From assembly GCA_963803775.1 (NCBI GenBank), contig CAWDNS010000001.1, positions 1-64,000 of the forward strand: DNA of 64,000 nucleotides. Reading direction: 5' to 3'. This stretch comes from JABCZH01 sp963803775. Lineage in GTDB: Bacteria; Acidobacteriota; Terriglobia; Terriglobales; Acidobacteriaceae. Below the pieces are notes generated by a model that saw only the letters and a list, made by a program, of their open reading frames with translations, ran no database searches and had not been told where the DNA came from. The position numbers and the translations under genes were made by a program. Positions 1-10,102 of the stretch are shown in pieces. Numbering within the stretch: the first letter of the stretch is position 1; the number at the start of each line of letters is the position of its first letter.

Positions 1-1063
1 CGGAATCTCCGTCGGTAATTGCTTTTCCGCGGGGAGCTTGAGGGCGCGACGATATTCCTTGTCGTCTTCTGGCAGCCCGAGCGACCGCCGACGCGCCCGG
101 ATCATCGCCTCATCAAGGCGGCGCTTCGATCGCGAGAAACACGATACGGCCGTCTCGCAGGTAGTCGTGAAGATCAGGCTTTCGCCGATGCGTGGCAGCG
201 ATCGAAACACGGCGAGCGTAGCGTCCGATAATTGCACCTCATGCGCGCGGTCGTTCTTCGCCTTCTCTCGCGGTATGGTCCAAGTCTTCTTTTCGAGATC
301 AACCTCTCCCCATGCCATGGTGGCGACTTCGTCTCGGCGCTGCGCGGTGAACATGAGCAGCTTCGTTATTGGACCGAACGGCCAGCCGACCTCGTCGCAG
401 GCCACCCATAGCCAACGCTCATCGTCGATCAGGACACGGTCGCGCTCCTGCTCTTGTGTCGGCAACTTCATGCGCGCAATCGGTGAAGCGGCAAGGCGGT
501 CTTTCTCGATCGCCCAATTGAAGAGGGCGCGGAGCCACGCAAGCGTCCGATTGGCCTGGACCGGCGCGCCACGCGCAATGATGCCATCAATCAGGTCGAT
601 TACGTCTCGTCGCCCCACGCTTCCGATCGCGCAATTCCGCCAAGTCGGAATCGTATCGTGTTCGAGCGCGCGCTTCGCTTCGCGATAGGTGGCATCCCGC
701 AAGTTCAGCTTCACGTATCGTTCGAGATAGTCGGTCGCGACGATCTCAAAAGTGTCGCTCTCCGGGGCGCGCTGGCTGCGACGCGCCCGCTTCTCTTCCG
801 CCGGATCGACGCCCTCACGCATGCGCTCCAGGGCGGCCTGGGCCTCGCGCCGGGCTTGGGCGGGCTTGATTGCGGGATAGCGGCCGATCGTGAACCGCCG
901 CAGCCGGCCGTTGAACCGATAAAAGGCGCACCAGCTCTTGCCGCCATTGTCGGTGACCCGGAGCGCTAGGCCCAGGGGAATGACGCGTCAAAGTATTCCA
1001 CCCGACCGCGCTGCGGCGGCTTCACCCGCTTCGACGAACAGGTCAGTGAGCTTCTTTCGGCAT
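1..1063 (-). pseudogene. Tyrosine recombinase / P4-type phage integrase, 3' end outside window, 5' end frameshifted
   Basis: Reading leftwards, one open frame runs from about 985 to the window edge. It gives an integrase N-terminal arm domain (LALRVTDNGGKSWCAFYRFN, then a GRYPAIKPAQAR stretch), a core-binding domain, and the start of the catalytic domain with the first catalytic arginine in FTAQRRDEVATM. The later His-x-x-Arg and Tyr residues would lie beyond position 1. The first 25 or so residues are spread over three frames: MPK at 1063, KLTDLFVE in the next frame, then KPPQRGRVEYFDA, so the start region carries about three one-base indels. This is the family that moves genomic islands, often into tRNA genes, but no tRNA is visible nearby. 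The indels may be sequencing error, as in its neighbours. Confidence 0.85.
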
Positions 1064-1784
1064 ATTGCGGCTCCGGCCGGGTGTCGCCGGGGTAACGTTA
1101 CCCCGCGCAATTCCGTGAACGGGTGCGAACATTTCATCGCCGTACACGAACGCCGAACCGCTTGCAAACGCGATGTTTTCAGCTGTGGAAGGAACGGTAG
1201 AGAACGGGAATACCGCCAAACTCTTAATCAGCGGGTCCAAGGTTGAAGTCCTTGTGCGCCCACCAAATTCTGCCTTTGCACCAGCACCCGCGGGGTTTGC
1301 CACCGCGAATATCGCCCTAGCGAACGCCCTGAGCGCCGCAAGTTCGCGAAGTAGGAACATCGATGATCGGATGCGTGCCCGGACCGCGGCCCTGCTCGCC
1401 CGCGTCGAAGGCAGAATGGGCGGCGCGCGGCGAGATGAGAAATGAGGGCATTTGCATCGAAGCCCCCTCCCCTCTCTTGGTCGGTGTGGACGACGTTCGC
1501 CGAGTCGTAGACAACCGGCCGCCCTTACGGTCGCGCCGACGGCGCCAACCGACACGGGCACGTGGATCGACGGCGGCTGTTTCGGATGATCGAGGGTGGT
1601 ACAAGTGGCTAATTTTGGTGGTTGAAGACTGGCAAAAACGGTAACGTTTGCACGAAAATTGCAATGACAAGGCCGTGATGGCGGTCTACACCCTCCGACG
1701 CGAATCCCGACATGTAGGGAGCGTATCGACGCCAAGCTAGAGGCTATGAGCCTCGGGTGAGCGGATTACAAGGAGGACCGACCG
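1064..1784. other. Non-coding stretch between integrase and pyrE-like gene
   Basis: No open frame here resembles a protein I know, and the frames that exist are short and overlap on both strands. It holds an 18-bp perfect palindrome next to the integrase start and a second copy of its core GGTAACGTT at 1640-1648. No tRNA or terminator is visible. Confidence 0.5.
1088..1105. promoter_or_regulatory. 18-bp perfect palindrome upstream of the integrase
   Basis: CGGGGTAACGTTACCCCG is its own reverse complement and lies 25 bp upstream of the integrase start codon. That position suits an operator for a dimeric repressor or a recombinase/excisionase site. The core GGTAACGTT recurs at 1640-1648. The function is inferred from symmetry and position only. 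Confidence 0.4.
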
Positions 1785-2366
1785 ATGCTTCAGGTCATGA
1801 AGAGACCGCTCGCAGACGCTCTCTCCACAAAGAAAGAGCGATTGCTAGAGATCATCAAGGAAAAGTCCCTTCTTCGGGACGGGCGGTTCAAGCTTGCCGC
1901 CGGAGCGGTGAGCCCATACTACCTGGACATGAAGCCGACTATGTTTGATCCTGAAGGAGCAAGCCTGACGGCGGAGATTGTATACAGCATTCTGAAGAAC
2001 GAGCATGACGTCCATGCAATCGGGGGCTTGGAGCTTGGGGCCGTGCCGATCATATCGGTGGTTTGCTCATTAAGTTGGTCGGAAAGACCAATAGCTGGCT
2101 TCGTCGTCAGAAAAGAGCAGAAGGGTCACGGAACCGACAAGAAAATCGATGGGAATTTTGCATCCGGGTCAACAGTGGTGTTGATCGAGGATGTTACCAC
2201 AACAGGTCAATCTGTCATGCAAGCCGTCCGTGCGGTTCGTGAAAACAGAGGACAAATAAAAAAGATCATCACGATAGTGGATCGTCTTGAGGGTGCGACT
2301 GAAAATCTCAAGAAAGAAGGACTGGAACTCGAACCAATTTTTACAAGTCGCGATCTGTCACTCTGA
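1785..2366 (+). CDS. pyrE: Orotate phosphoribosyltransferase-like protein
   Basis: 193 residues, within the usual size of bacterial PyrE. The PRPP-binding signature is clear near residues 131-147 (VLIEDVTTTGQSVMQAV). The N-terminal part has the expected GRFKLAAGAVSPYYLDMKP substrate region and a GG-x-ELGA loop. The enzyme would join orotate and PRPP to give OMP in pyrimidine synthesis. The start is set by a strong AAGGAGG eight bases upstream. The frame is intact, in contrast to the broken genes to its right. It stands alone beside an integrase, away from other pyrimidine genes, so it may be cargo of a mobile region; that is inference. Confidence 0.85.
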   Translation: MLQVMKRPLADALSTKKERLLEIIKEKSLLRDGRFKLAAGAVSPYYLDMKPTMFDPEGASLTAEIVYSILKNEHDVHAIGGLELGAVPIISVVCSLSWSERPIAGFVVRKEQKGHGTDKKIDGNFASGSTVVLIEDVTTTGQSVMQAVRAVRENRGQIKKIITIVDRLEGATENLKKEGLELEPIFTSRDLSL

Positions 2367-3207
2367 TTTGTACCCAGTGATGAACAATGCGGCGCTCCTG
2401 AAAGATTTTTACGACGGAGTGATCGGTAAGCCTGCGATTGTGGCGCCGCGGTTTTGGGCAAATTGAGTGGGTTGGCGCCGCAATCGCTATTGTTGCCGCC
2501 CTCGCTAGGCTGAGCCCAGGGTGTCCTAATTTTGCTCCCCGAGTGTCCCTGTGATGGCGGGGCAAGATCATTTGATCGGGGGCGGTCAAATGACAGGCAG
2601 AGCACTTGGTTAGAGTTGGCGCGCTTGCTCGAAACCAAGGCAATTACTCTTCGTGATCTCCGCAACCGCATTTCGGATGCGTTTCCGCATCTGCAAATTT
2701 AAGAGTCGGAATTCGGATCTTCGCGCTGTTCGAAGGCGCCATGATTAACGGAGACTTCCAAGATTTAATCGATTGCTCACTAAGTTCATCACCTAATTCG
2801 AGGGCCGGACACCGCCGCGCTTCGGCAATCCATGGACATGCTCACTACCATCACCGACTGTAGATTTGATTGCGCAATGAAATTCCGCGTTTTATCGGAA
2901 GTAAAATAAACAGGAGAGGCTGCCCCCAATCAGGAATCGCGTCATGGTAGAAAAAAGGCGGAGACCCGCCAAATTCCGCGACACCACGTGAGCTTCTGCG
3001 CAAGGCGCTGAGGTGAAGCTGCTTTCATCCGGACACCTCAATTATTAGGCTCTCCCCTTCCCCTTGTGGTGGCTTTGCCTCAATCTTCAGGTCGGGCGAA
3101 CGGCCGCCGGGCAGTTTGATCCAGACATGGGTCTGCGGCCGGCGTCCGGCGCAAACCAGCGATGGACGCGCACCGCGGCGGCCAATTCAGTATCGCGCCA
3201 CGAATTT
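2367..3207. other. 840-bp stretch without a recognisable gene
   Basis: Only short overlapping frames are present and none resembles a known protein. A leftward terminator lies at 2951-2970. A TTTTGCTCCCC word near 2530 recalls ends of IS21-type elements, but no transposase remnant accompanies it. Confidence 0.45.
2951..2970 (-). terminator. Intrinsic terminator, leftward
   Basis: On the minus strand a GGCGG/CCGCC stem with a four-base loop is followed directly by TTTTTT. It is correctly oriented to end the methyltransferase transcript, whose stop lies about 240 bp upstream. Confidence 0.55.
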
Positions 3208-3982
3208 TTAGCGCGGTTTGCGGAAGCGGAGCATCACTTGCGAGGCGCCCTGTCTCGAACGCACGGCAAGATCATCGCTCGGATTCATCAGCGCGTTGCT
3301 TTCGGCTTCGAGCATAAATCCCGCTGCGGTTACTTCGCGCTTGATGACTTCGGGATCGATGCGGTGCAGCGATTGCGTATCGCGCGTGCCCGATCCAGCC
3401 GCCGCAACATAATCGGTGATGATAAAAGTCCCCCCGGGTTTGAGGGCGGCAAAAACGGCTCGGTCCATGGCGTTGGTGTCGGTGGAGAACATGCCCATGT
3501 TCTTGAAGTCGTGGTAATTCTCCGAAATCCACGCCACATCCAACGGCTCGGAAGCCCGAATCTCGCTGAACGGCTGTTCGATCTTCGAAACATTGCCGTA
3601 GGCCGGACTGGCGATGATCGGATCAACGCCGGTTTTCAACGCTTCGTTGAAGGTTGGCAGATTGGCGGCATAGACATGTCCGGCGGTGCCGACGGCCTTG
3701 GCCAAGAGCCGTGTCACATAGCCTCGGCCAGGAACGAACTCTAACACCTTGTCGCCAGGCTTGACACCGGCGAAGGTCAGCATTTCCGCCGGCTTGCGCC
3801 GTGCGTCGAGGTCCTTGTCCGCTTGCGGACGATTGGTATCGGCAATGGCTCCCGCAATGTTGGCAGGCACGGAAGCGCCGTCACGGGACGGTAGTTGTAG
3901 CCTCTCCCGTCAAAGCGGGCGTGGAGCAGGAAAGCAGCGAGGCGGCCGCAACGGTGGCAAAAAAGGCAACGGGCTGTTTCAT
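3208..3982 (-). CDS. Predicted exported class I SAM-dependent methyltransferase, one frameshift
   Basis: The main body (from about 3870) has a Rossmann-type SAM motif (GDKVLEFVPGRGYVTRLLA), an acidic loop and ALKPGGTFIITDY, as in COG4798-type predicted methyltransferases. The natural start is further upstream at 3982, where GGAGGAGAAC precedes ATG. The first 30 residues form a signal-peptide-like stretch with an SCS lipobox-like end (FATVAAASLLSCS). This leader is in a different frame from the body, so one indel lies near 3880-3890. The protein would then be exported or lipid-anchored, which is usual for this subfamily. The substrate is unknown. A terminator at 2951-2970 probably ends the transcript. 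Confidence 0.7.
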
Positions 3983-4167
3983 GTTCTCCTCCCTGAATTT
4001 TGCCGTGGAGTATATCAGCATGCTTTCTTCACTAGAAGGACAATCATTCGTTCAAAAAATTGCCTCCAGGCTATCCTTGACGGCTGCGAGTACGGTGTCA
4101 TGCTGGCGACAGGATCGGGCTCAAAATCTAATGGCTGCGAATATCCTCTATTCGCGAAGGATCGATC

Positions 4168-5960
4168 ATGAACGAGAGCGCGGCTGCCGACGCCCGCACC
4201 TCGGCACCCCCCGCGGAGCGGCGCTGGCAATCCGACGTCATCGTCGACCTGATCAAGCAGTTCGGCTTTCCGTATATCGCGCTCAATCCCGGCGCGAGCT
4301 ATCGCGGGCTGCACGATTCGCTCGTCAATTACGGCGGCAACAGCCGCCGATGCTGCTGTGCCAGCACGAGAAGATCGCCGTCCAGATCGCCCATGGCTAT
4401 GCCAAGGCGACCGGCAGGCCGATGGTCGCGATCGTCCACGACGTGGTCGGCCTGCTGCACGCCACCATGGGCATCTACTACGCCTATGTCGATCGCGCGC
4501 CGGTCTTCGTCATCGGCGCGACCGGGCCGATGGACGAGAGCAGGCGGCGGCCCTTCATCGACTGGATCCACACCGCCAACGTCCAGGGCGAGCAGGTCCG
4601 CAATTACGTCAAATGGGACTACCAGCCCGGCGAGCATCGACGGCGTGCCGGACTCGTTCGCGCGCGCCTATGCGGCCATGATGACCGAGCCGCAGGGCCC
4701 GATCTACATGTGCTACGACGCCTGGCTGCAGGAGCAGCCGCTCGACGGCCGAGTCGCGCTGCCGGCGCCGTCGCGGCCCGACGGCCGGCGCGGATGGCGC
4801 CCGATCCGGCGGCCATCGCAAGCGTCGCCGATCGCCTGCTGGCGGCGAAATTCCCGGTGCTGCTCGCCGAATATGTCGGCCGCCACGCCGAGCGGCTTCG
4901 ACCATCTGGTGGCGCTCGCCGAGACCGTCGGCGCCGCCGTCTACGACATCAACGGCGCGGCTCAATTTTCCCAATCGGCACAAGCTCAATCTCAGCATGG
5001 ACAAGAGCGTCTTCCGCGACGCCGACCTCATCCTCTGCGCTCGACACGCGCGATTGGGAAAAGCCGACCCACGTCGATCGACCGCACCAAGCGCACGACG
5101 CGAGCCGCTCTATCCCGCCGCATTGCGAATTGATCGAGATCGGCTTCGGCGACATCGGCATCAGCAAATGGTCGATGGACTATCACCCGCATGCCCGACT
5201 GTCGCCTGCGCGTGCTCGGCGACACCGCTGACCGCGATTCCGGAGCTGACCGAGCTGTGCCAGAAGCGCATCGCCGGAGCGATCCGGCGCTCGGCGCAGC
5301 GCATCGACGCGCGCGCCGCAGATCGCGGCGCGCACACGACGCGCTGTTCGCCAAATGGGCCGAGGCAGTCGCGCGCAGGACTGGGATGCGTCGCCGATCA
5401 CGCTGCCGCGCCTCGCCCACGAAGTATGGGACGTGATCAAGTCCGAGGACTGGGTGCTGACCGCCTGCACGCTGCAGGACTGGGCGCTCAAGCTGTGGGA
5501 TTTCGATAAGCCCTATCGCCATGCCGGCCGCGCGCTCGGCACCGGCACGCAGATCGGCATCTCGCTCGGCGTCGCGCTCGCCCATCGCGGCACGCGGGCG
5601 GCTCGTCGTCGACATCCAGCCCGACGGCGACCTGATGTTCGATGCCGGCGCGCTGTGGACGGCGGCCAAGAACAACATCCCGTTGCTGGTCGTGATGTAC
5701 AACAACCGCGCCTATTACAACGACTGGGAGCACCAGATCCACGTCGCCGAGCATCGCGGCACGCCGGTCGGACGCGCCCATATCGGCCAGGACATCGTCG
5801 GCCCGGAGCCCGACTTCGGCCGCTCGCGCAGGCTTGCGGCTGGTACGCCGAGGGCCCGATCGAGCAGCCGAAGGACATCGCGCCAGCGCTCAGGCGCGCC
5901 ATCGCCAAGGTCAAGGCCGGCCAGCCGGCGCTGGTCGACACGGTGCTGCACCCGCGGTGA
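4168..5960 (+). pseudogene. Thiamine-diphosphate-dependent enzyme (acetolactate synthase/decarboxylase-like), multiply frameshifted
   Basis: Joining frames gives one protein of about 590 residues. The N-terminal Pyr domain has ALNPGASYRGLHDSL and the catalytic glutamate context CQHEKIAVQIAHGYAKATGR. The central domain follows, and the C-terminal PP domain has the DGDLMFD...YNN cofactor motif and the end TVLHPR. About ten frame changes occur in 1.8 kb, for example near 4350, 4630, 4790, 4990, 5040, 5360, 5600 and 5825. Several are corrected by removing one base (GGCGAGC for GGCAGC near 4630). So dense a set of breaks with conserved residues between them points to sequence error over an intact gene, or to very recent decay. 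The substrate is unknown. A nitroreductase, substrate-binding protein and hydantoinase downstream suggest a catabolic setting. Confidence 0.75.
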
Positions 5961-5980
5961 ATGATCGCGGCAGAAACTAC

Positions 5981-6895
5981 TCAGTTCGCGGCCTGCCGGA
6001 CGATATTCTGCTTGTCGAGAAAGTCGCGAATTTCGGCGTAGGCCTTGGCCATCTCCGCGTCGGAAAAACCGCCATGTTTTCCGCCGGGGATTGTTGACGA
6101 ACTCATTGCGGATTCCCGCTTTGTCCAGGGCCTGGTGCAGGCGGACATTCTGTGAGTAGGGAACGATCGGATCGGCATCGCCCTGGATCGAGATAATGGG
6201 AGGCAATCCCGCTCGAACATACGTCAGCGGGGAAACCCGCTTGGCAAGCTCGTCGCAACTCGACATGCCACCGAGCCACATGACCGCGAAGTTCCTCACG
6301 TTCGGGCCAGCCAGCAGCTCGTTGACATCGGTGATGCCATACCAGTTGATAATGGCCGCAACCTTCAACTCTTCGGTCCCCGGACACAGGCTGTCGAGGC
6401 TCGCGCTCGCGGGAATCATTCCTGTCGTAAGCGCAAGGTGTCCGCCGGCCGAGTTGCCCATCAGCACCAGCCGTTGGTGTCCACATTGTAGTCTTTGCCG
6501 TTACGGTAGACCCAACGCAGCGCACAGAGCGCGTCCTGAACTGCCGCCGGCGCCAAGGAGATCTTCGCCGGCCGATACTCGACGTTGACGACATTCCAGC
6601 CCATGTTGATGAAGGGAAGGAAGGTCAGCGAGGAAGCCTCTTTGCTTCCGGCGGTCCATCCCCCGCCGTGGAAGTAGATGAGTGTCGGATTGGGCGTCGC
6701 AGTGTCGCGCGCCTGGTACACGTCGAGCTTCGCCTCCCAATTATTCGCGGTGAGATAGGTGATATTTGGCACCACACGATAGCTGTCGTAAATGTGCAGT
6801 GCCTTCGCAAACGCTTCCGTGCTCTGCGCGCGCGCGAGCACCGGCACAAGCGCGAATGCCGCAAACAAGGCAACGACGAATCCGAGCTTTCTCAT
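5981..6895 (-). pseudogene. Secreted alpha/beta hydrolase (esterase/lipase, HGGGW type), two frameshifts
   Basis: The start at 6895 is preceded by GGGAGG and encodes a signal peptide (KLGFVVALFAAFALVPVLARAQ). The oxyanion motif YFHGGGWTAG and the nucleophile elbow MGNSAGGHLA identify the hormone-sensitive-lipase/BD-FAE type. GDADPIVPYSQN carries the acid and IPGGKHGGF the histidine. The frame changes near 6467 and near 6130-6200. It faces the ThDP gene tail to tail with a 20-bp gap. It would act outside the cytoplasmic membrane on small esters. Confidence 0.75.
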
Positions 6896-7303
6896 GGCCG
6901 CGTCCTCCCAGTGCAGAAGGTATTTACACAACGAGTTTAGCAAGGACACTGGGTAGGCTCAACAACGAGTAGAGCGATTTCGAAGTTAAATCATATGCGG
7001 TATCATTCCGGGGTGGTCGCCGCCGATGCAATGGCTGCACCCGCGTCACGGTGATCGAACCCGATTGACCGCTGCCACGATCACAATCGAGTTGCCGGTA
7101 CGCAAAAAACCAATCCTTTGCCCCGAGAGTAGCCGGTCGCGGGACCTTGTGATGTGTCCGGCCGGCTTGGCCCCACCGGCGCGGGCCCGCGCCTCTCCCG
7201 ATGACGTTGCCCCGCCACGTGCGCCACATGCGCCACATGCCCACCCTTTTGTTTGGTGGGGCGATCGGTGTATCCTCTCGCAAAGCCTCAAAAGGGGGAA
7301 CGC
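6896..7303. other. Divergent promoter region
   Basis: About 400 bp separate the leftward hydrolase and a rightward exported protein, so promoters for both should lie here. I see no clear -35/-10 pair. A 3 x 9-bp tandem repeat lies at 7213-7239. Confidence 0.4.
7213..7239. repeat. Three tandem 9-bp units
   Basis: CGCCACGTG is followed by two copies of CGCCACATG with no gap, ending 64 bp before the start codon at 7304. Iterated units at this distance can bind a regulator; no specific factor is recognised. Confidence 0.5.
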
Positions 7304-8175
7304 ATGCTTTATCGAATCTCGGCTTGTGTGATGGCCCTCGTTGCGGCGCTGCTGCTCGCGGTCGTCGCGGCGCCAGCGTTCGATGACTTCGATTTATCCG
7401 GCATTCAACGGCCAATGGCGGCGTGCGCCCGGGGCGGGCATCGGCTGGGACGAGACCAAGCCGCGCGGGCTTGCGCCCAAAATCCGCCGCTGACCGCCGA
7501 ATACCAGGCGATCTGGGAGGCCAGCATGGCCGACCAGGCGGCAGGCGGGCAGGGCAACGACACCCGGGTGACCTGCGTCAGCAACGGCATGCCGCGCCTC
7601 ATGACCATCATCCGGCCGATGGAGTTCTTCATCTATCCGTGGATCACCTGGTGGTCTACGAGAACAACATGCCGCGCCGCATCTATACGGACGGCCGCGA
7701 CTTTCCCCAAGGACGAGGAGCCGTCCTATGCGGGCTATTCGATCGGCAAATGGCTCGACACCGACTGGCGACGGCACGCTACGACACGCTCGAAGTCGAG
7801 ACCCGCAATTTCAAGGGGCCGCGCAATTACGAGGACAGCGGCCTGCCGCTGCATTTCGACAACCAGTCGGTCATCAAGGAGCGGATGTTCTCGACAAGGC
7901 CAATCCCGACATCATGCACAACGAGATCACCACCTATGACCATGCGCTGACGCGGCCATGGACGGTGATGAAGAACTATCACCGCGTCCACAATGTCGAA
8001 TGGCACGAGGACCTGTGCAGCGAGAACAACAATCACGTCGCAGATCGGCACGGAGGACTATTTCCTCAGCGGCGACGGCTATCTGATGCCGACCAAGAAG
8101 GGTCAGGCGCCGCCCGACCTGCGCTATTTCAAGCAGACGCAAAAGCGACAGGGAAGCGGTGACGCAAATGGATGA
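7304..8175 (+). pseudogene. Exported protein of unknown function with EF-hand-like loop, multiply frameshifted
   Basis: The start at 7304 has AAAGGGGGA just upstream and a signal peptide (ACVMALVAALLLAVVAAPA). Joining frames gives about 285 residues with conserved-looking stretches such as GIGWDETKPRGLAP, NGMPRLMTIIRPMEFF, YENNMPRRIYTDGRDFP and the C-terminal FLSGDGYLMPTKKGQAPPDLRYF. In the restored frame GKWLDTDGDG...RYDTLEVET resembles a calcium-binding EF-hand loop (DxDxDG). At least six frame changes are present. I do not recognise the family. It overlaps the nitroreductase start by 17 bp, which implies co-transcription. Confidence 0.55.
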
Positions 8176-8969
8176 CCGAACCAATTTCACCGGCGACTAC
8201 GACACGCTGCTGGACATCGTCAAGACGCGCGTCAGCGTGCGCAATCTCAAGCCCGATCCGATCCCGGACGAATACGTCACGCAAATTCTCGAAGTCGGGC
8301 GCTGGGCGATGTCGGGCGCCAACGGCCAGCCGTGGGATTTCGTCGTCGTCACGGATCCCGCGATCAAGAAGGAACTGTTCCGCGTCTATACCGAGGAGAA
8401 CAACGACTTCATCTACTGGATGGAGCAGCAGCGCGATTTCAAGCTGCGCCATCCGTCGTTCCAGATGACCCACGACGAGGCGCTGCAGAAGCACCGCACC
8501 GGCGTCGGCTGGTCGATCGCGCCGGTGCTGATCGTCATCCTCGGCGACGGCCGCCGGCAATGGGCGACGGTGCAGGGCGCCCACACCTTCGGCCGCGACC
8601 AGTCGCACCTCACCGACGGGCTCGCCAATACCGCGATGCTGATGCATCTCGCCGCCGGCGCGCTCGGGCCTCGGCAGCCAGCACGTCACCATCCACATCC
8701 AGGAGCCGTTCAAGCGCGTGCTCGGCGTGCCGGACCTGCTCACCTTCTCGCTCATCATGCCGATCGGCTATCCGGCGGTGCCGCCCAAGGAGGGCGTGCG
8801 CCGGCCGCTCGAAGACATGGTCCATCACGAGAAATTCGACATGACGAAATACATGACGCAACGAGCAGGTGCTCACCTATCTGCATCGCTGCGCGAGAAG
8901 ACCGTGCCGGTCTACAGCCACTCCTATGCGGGCCGCCCGCCGGTCGCCGATGACGGCCGATCAGGCTAG
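8159..8969 (+). pseudogene. Nitroreductase family protein, two to three frameshifts
   Basis: The N-terminal 170 residues are in one frame and show the FMN-binding start of the family (IVKTRVSVRNLKPDPIPDEYVTQILE, then WAMSGANGQPWDFVVV). The C-terminal part continues in other frames (SQHVTIHIQEPFKRVLGVPDLL and MPIGYPAVPPKEGVRRPLEDMVHHEKFD), which is the usual nitroreductase end. Frame changes near 8667 and 8862 are each explained by one extra C (GGGCCTCGG for GGGCTCGG; ACGCAACG for ACGAACG). The start may be GTG 8159 or ATG 8168. It would be an FMN-dependent oxidoreductase using NAD(P)H; the substrate is unknown. Confidence 0.75.
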
Positions 8970-9119
8970 GCGGCAGCGCGATGACGCTCGAGTCGCAGTA
9001 CGCGCTGCGTGCAGAATCGTCACGCTCTTGTCGCGGCCTGCGATCGTTCGCGCCTTTCGTCGCCGCGGAGCCGCGAAGGCACGGCGAGGGCTCGCCGCAT
9101 CTGACCGCGGCCTTCGGCA

Positions 9120-10085
9120 ATGCGCGGCGCGTCTGTGCTATTCGCGCTTGCTTCGTCGGCGATCTCGGCGCGTTCGTCCCCGGCCGTCGCGCTCGACACC
9201 GTCCGGCTTGGCAAGGCGGTGCCGAATTCCTTTGCCTTCGGCGCCGCCGAGGTCGGCGATCGAAGCCAAGATTTTCAGCAGGAAGGGCTCGACGTCACGG
9301 TGTCGAGCTTCCGCGGCGATGCCCAGCTCCAGCAGGGGCTGGCGGCCGGCAGCCTCGATGTCGGGCTCGGCTCCGGGCCGGGCCTCGGCTTCCGTGTCAA
9401 GGGCGCGCCCGCGATCGGCGTCGCCGCCATGTATGGGCCGCCGGCCAATCTTGCCTTGCTGATGCCGGTCAAAATCGCCGATCAAGACCGTCGCCGACCT
9501 CAAGGGCAAGCGCATCGGCGTCACCACCGTGGGCTCGCTCACCGATTGGCTGGTGCGCGAACTGTCGCGCCAGCAGGGCTGGGGCAGCGACGGCATTGCG
9601 GTCGCGCCGCTCGGCCAGATGCAGGCGCGCCTCGCCGCCATGGATCGCGGCGAGCTCGACGGCATCGTGCTGGAGGCGGCCAACGGCTACGAGCTCGAGG
9701 AAGCTCGGCCGCACCCGCAACCTGCTGCTGTTCGGCGACATCGTGCAGCACTTCTACACCCACGTGATCTTCGCCACCGACGACATGATCGGCACGCGGC
9801 CCGACCTGTTGCGGCGCTTCCTGCGCGGCTGGTTCCGCACCGTCGCCTTCATGAGGGCCAACCGCGATTTCACCGTCGCCTCCGAGGCAGCGCACGCTCG
9901 ACGTGCGCCGCAGCGTCGTGGAACGCTCTATGACGCGCAGGTGCCGGGCTTCTCCGACCGACGGCGCCTGGGACCCGCAGGCGATCGACGTGATCCGCGC
10001 CTCGCTCAAGGAACTCGGCATATTGCCGACGGTGCCGGACGCCAAGGCGCTCTACACCGACAAGTTCGTGCCGGTGCGTTTCTGA
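9120..10085 (+). pseudogene. ABC transporter substrate-binding protein (NMT1/SsuA-like), multiply frameshifted
   Basis: The start at 9120 encodes a signal peptide (GASVLFALASSAISA...AVALD), then VRLGKAVPNSFAFGAAEVG. The rest is recovered across frames: QQEGLDVTVSSFRGDAQLQQ, ADLKGKRIGVTTVGSLTDWL, NLLLFGDIVQHFYTHVIFAT and the C-terminal LKELGILPTVPDAKALYTDKFVPVRF. This is the order of a periplasmic binding protein for nitrate/sulfonate/taurine-like transporters. Single extra bases explain several breaks (GGCGATCG for GGCATCG near 9256; CAAAATCG for CAAATCG near 9472; GAGGAAG for GAGAAG near 9701; CTCCGACC for CTCGACC near 9954). No permease or ATPase is seen before the hydantoinase, so the partners are elsewhere or beyond the junction. 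Confidence 0.75.
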
Positions 10086-10102
10086 ACGGACGCACGCGGT
10101 CC

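Noticed and set aside
1043..1735. 230-codon leftward frame overlapping the integrase start
   Set aside because: Low-complexity Arg/Pro/Ala composition and no ribosome binding site; it overlaps the integrase N-terminus.
2520..2600. Possible IS21-type terminal sequence (TTTTGCTCCCC words)
   Set aside because: A single short word without a partner end or transposase remnant is not enough.
3801..5231. 476-codon rightward open frame
   Set aside because: It joins antisense of the methyltransferase leader to one of several frames of the ThDP gene; only its middle part matches that enzyme.
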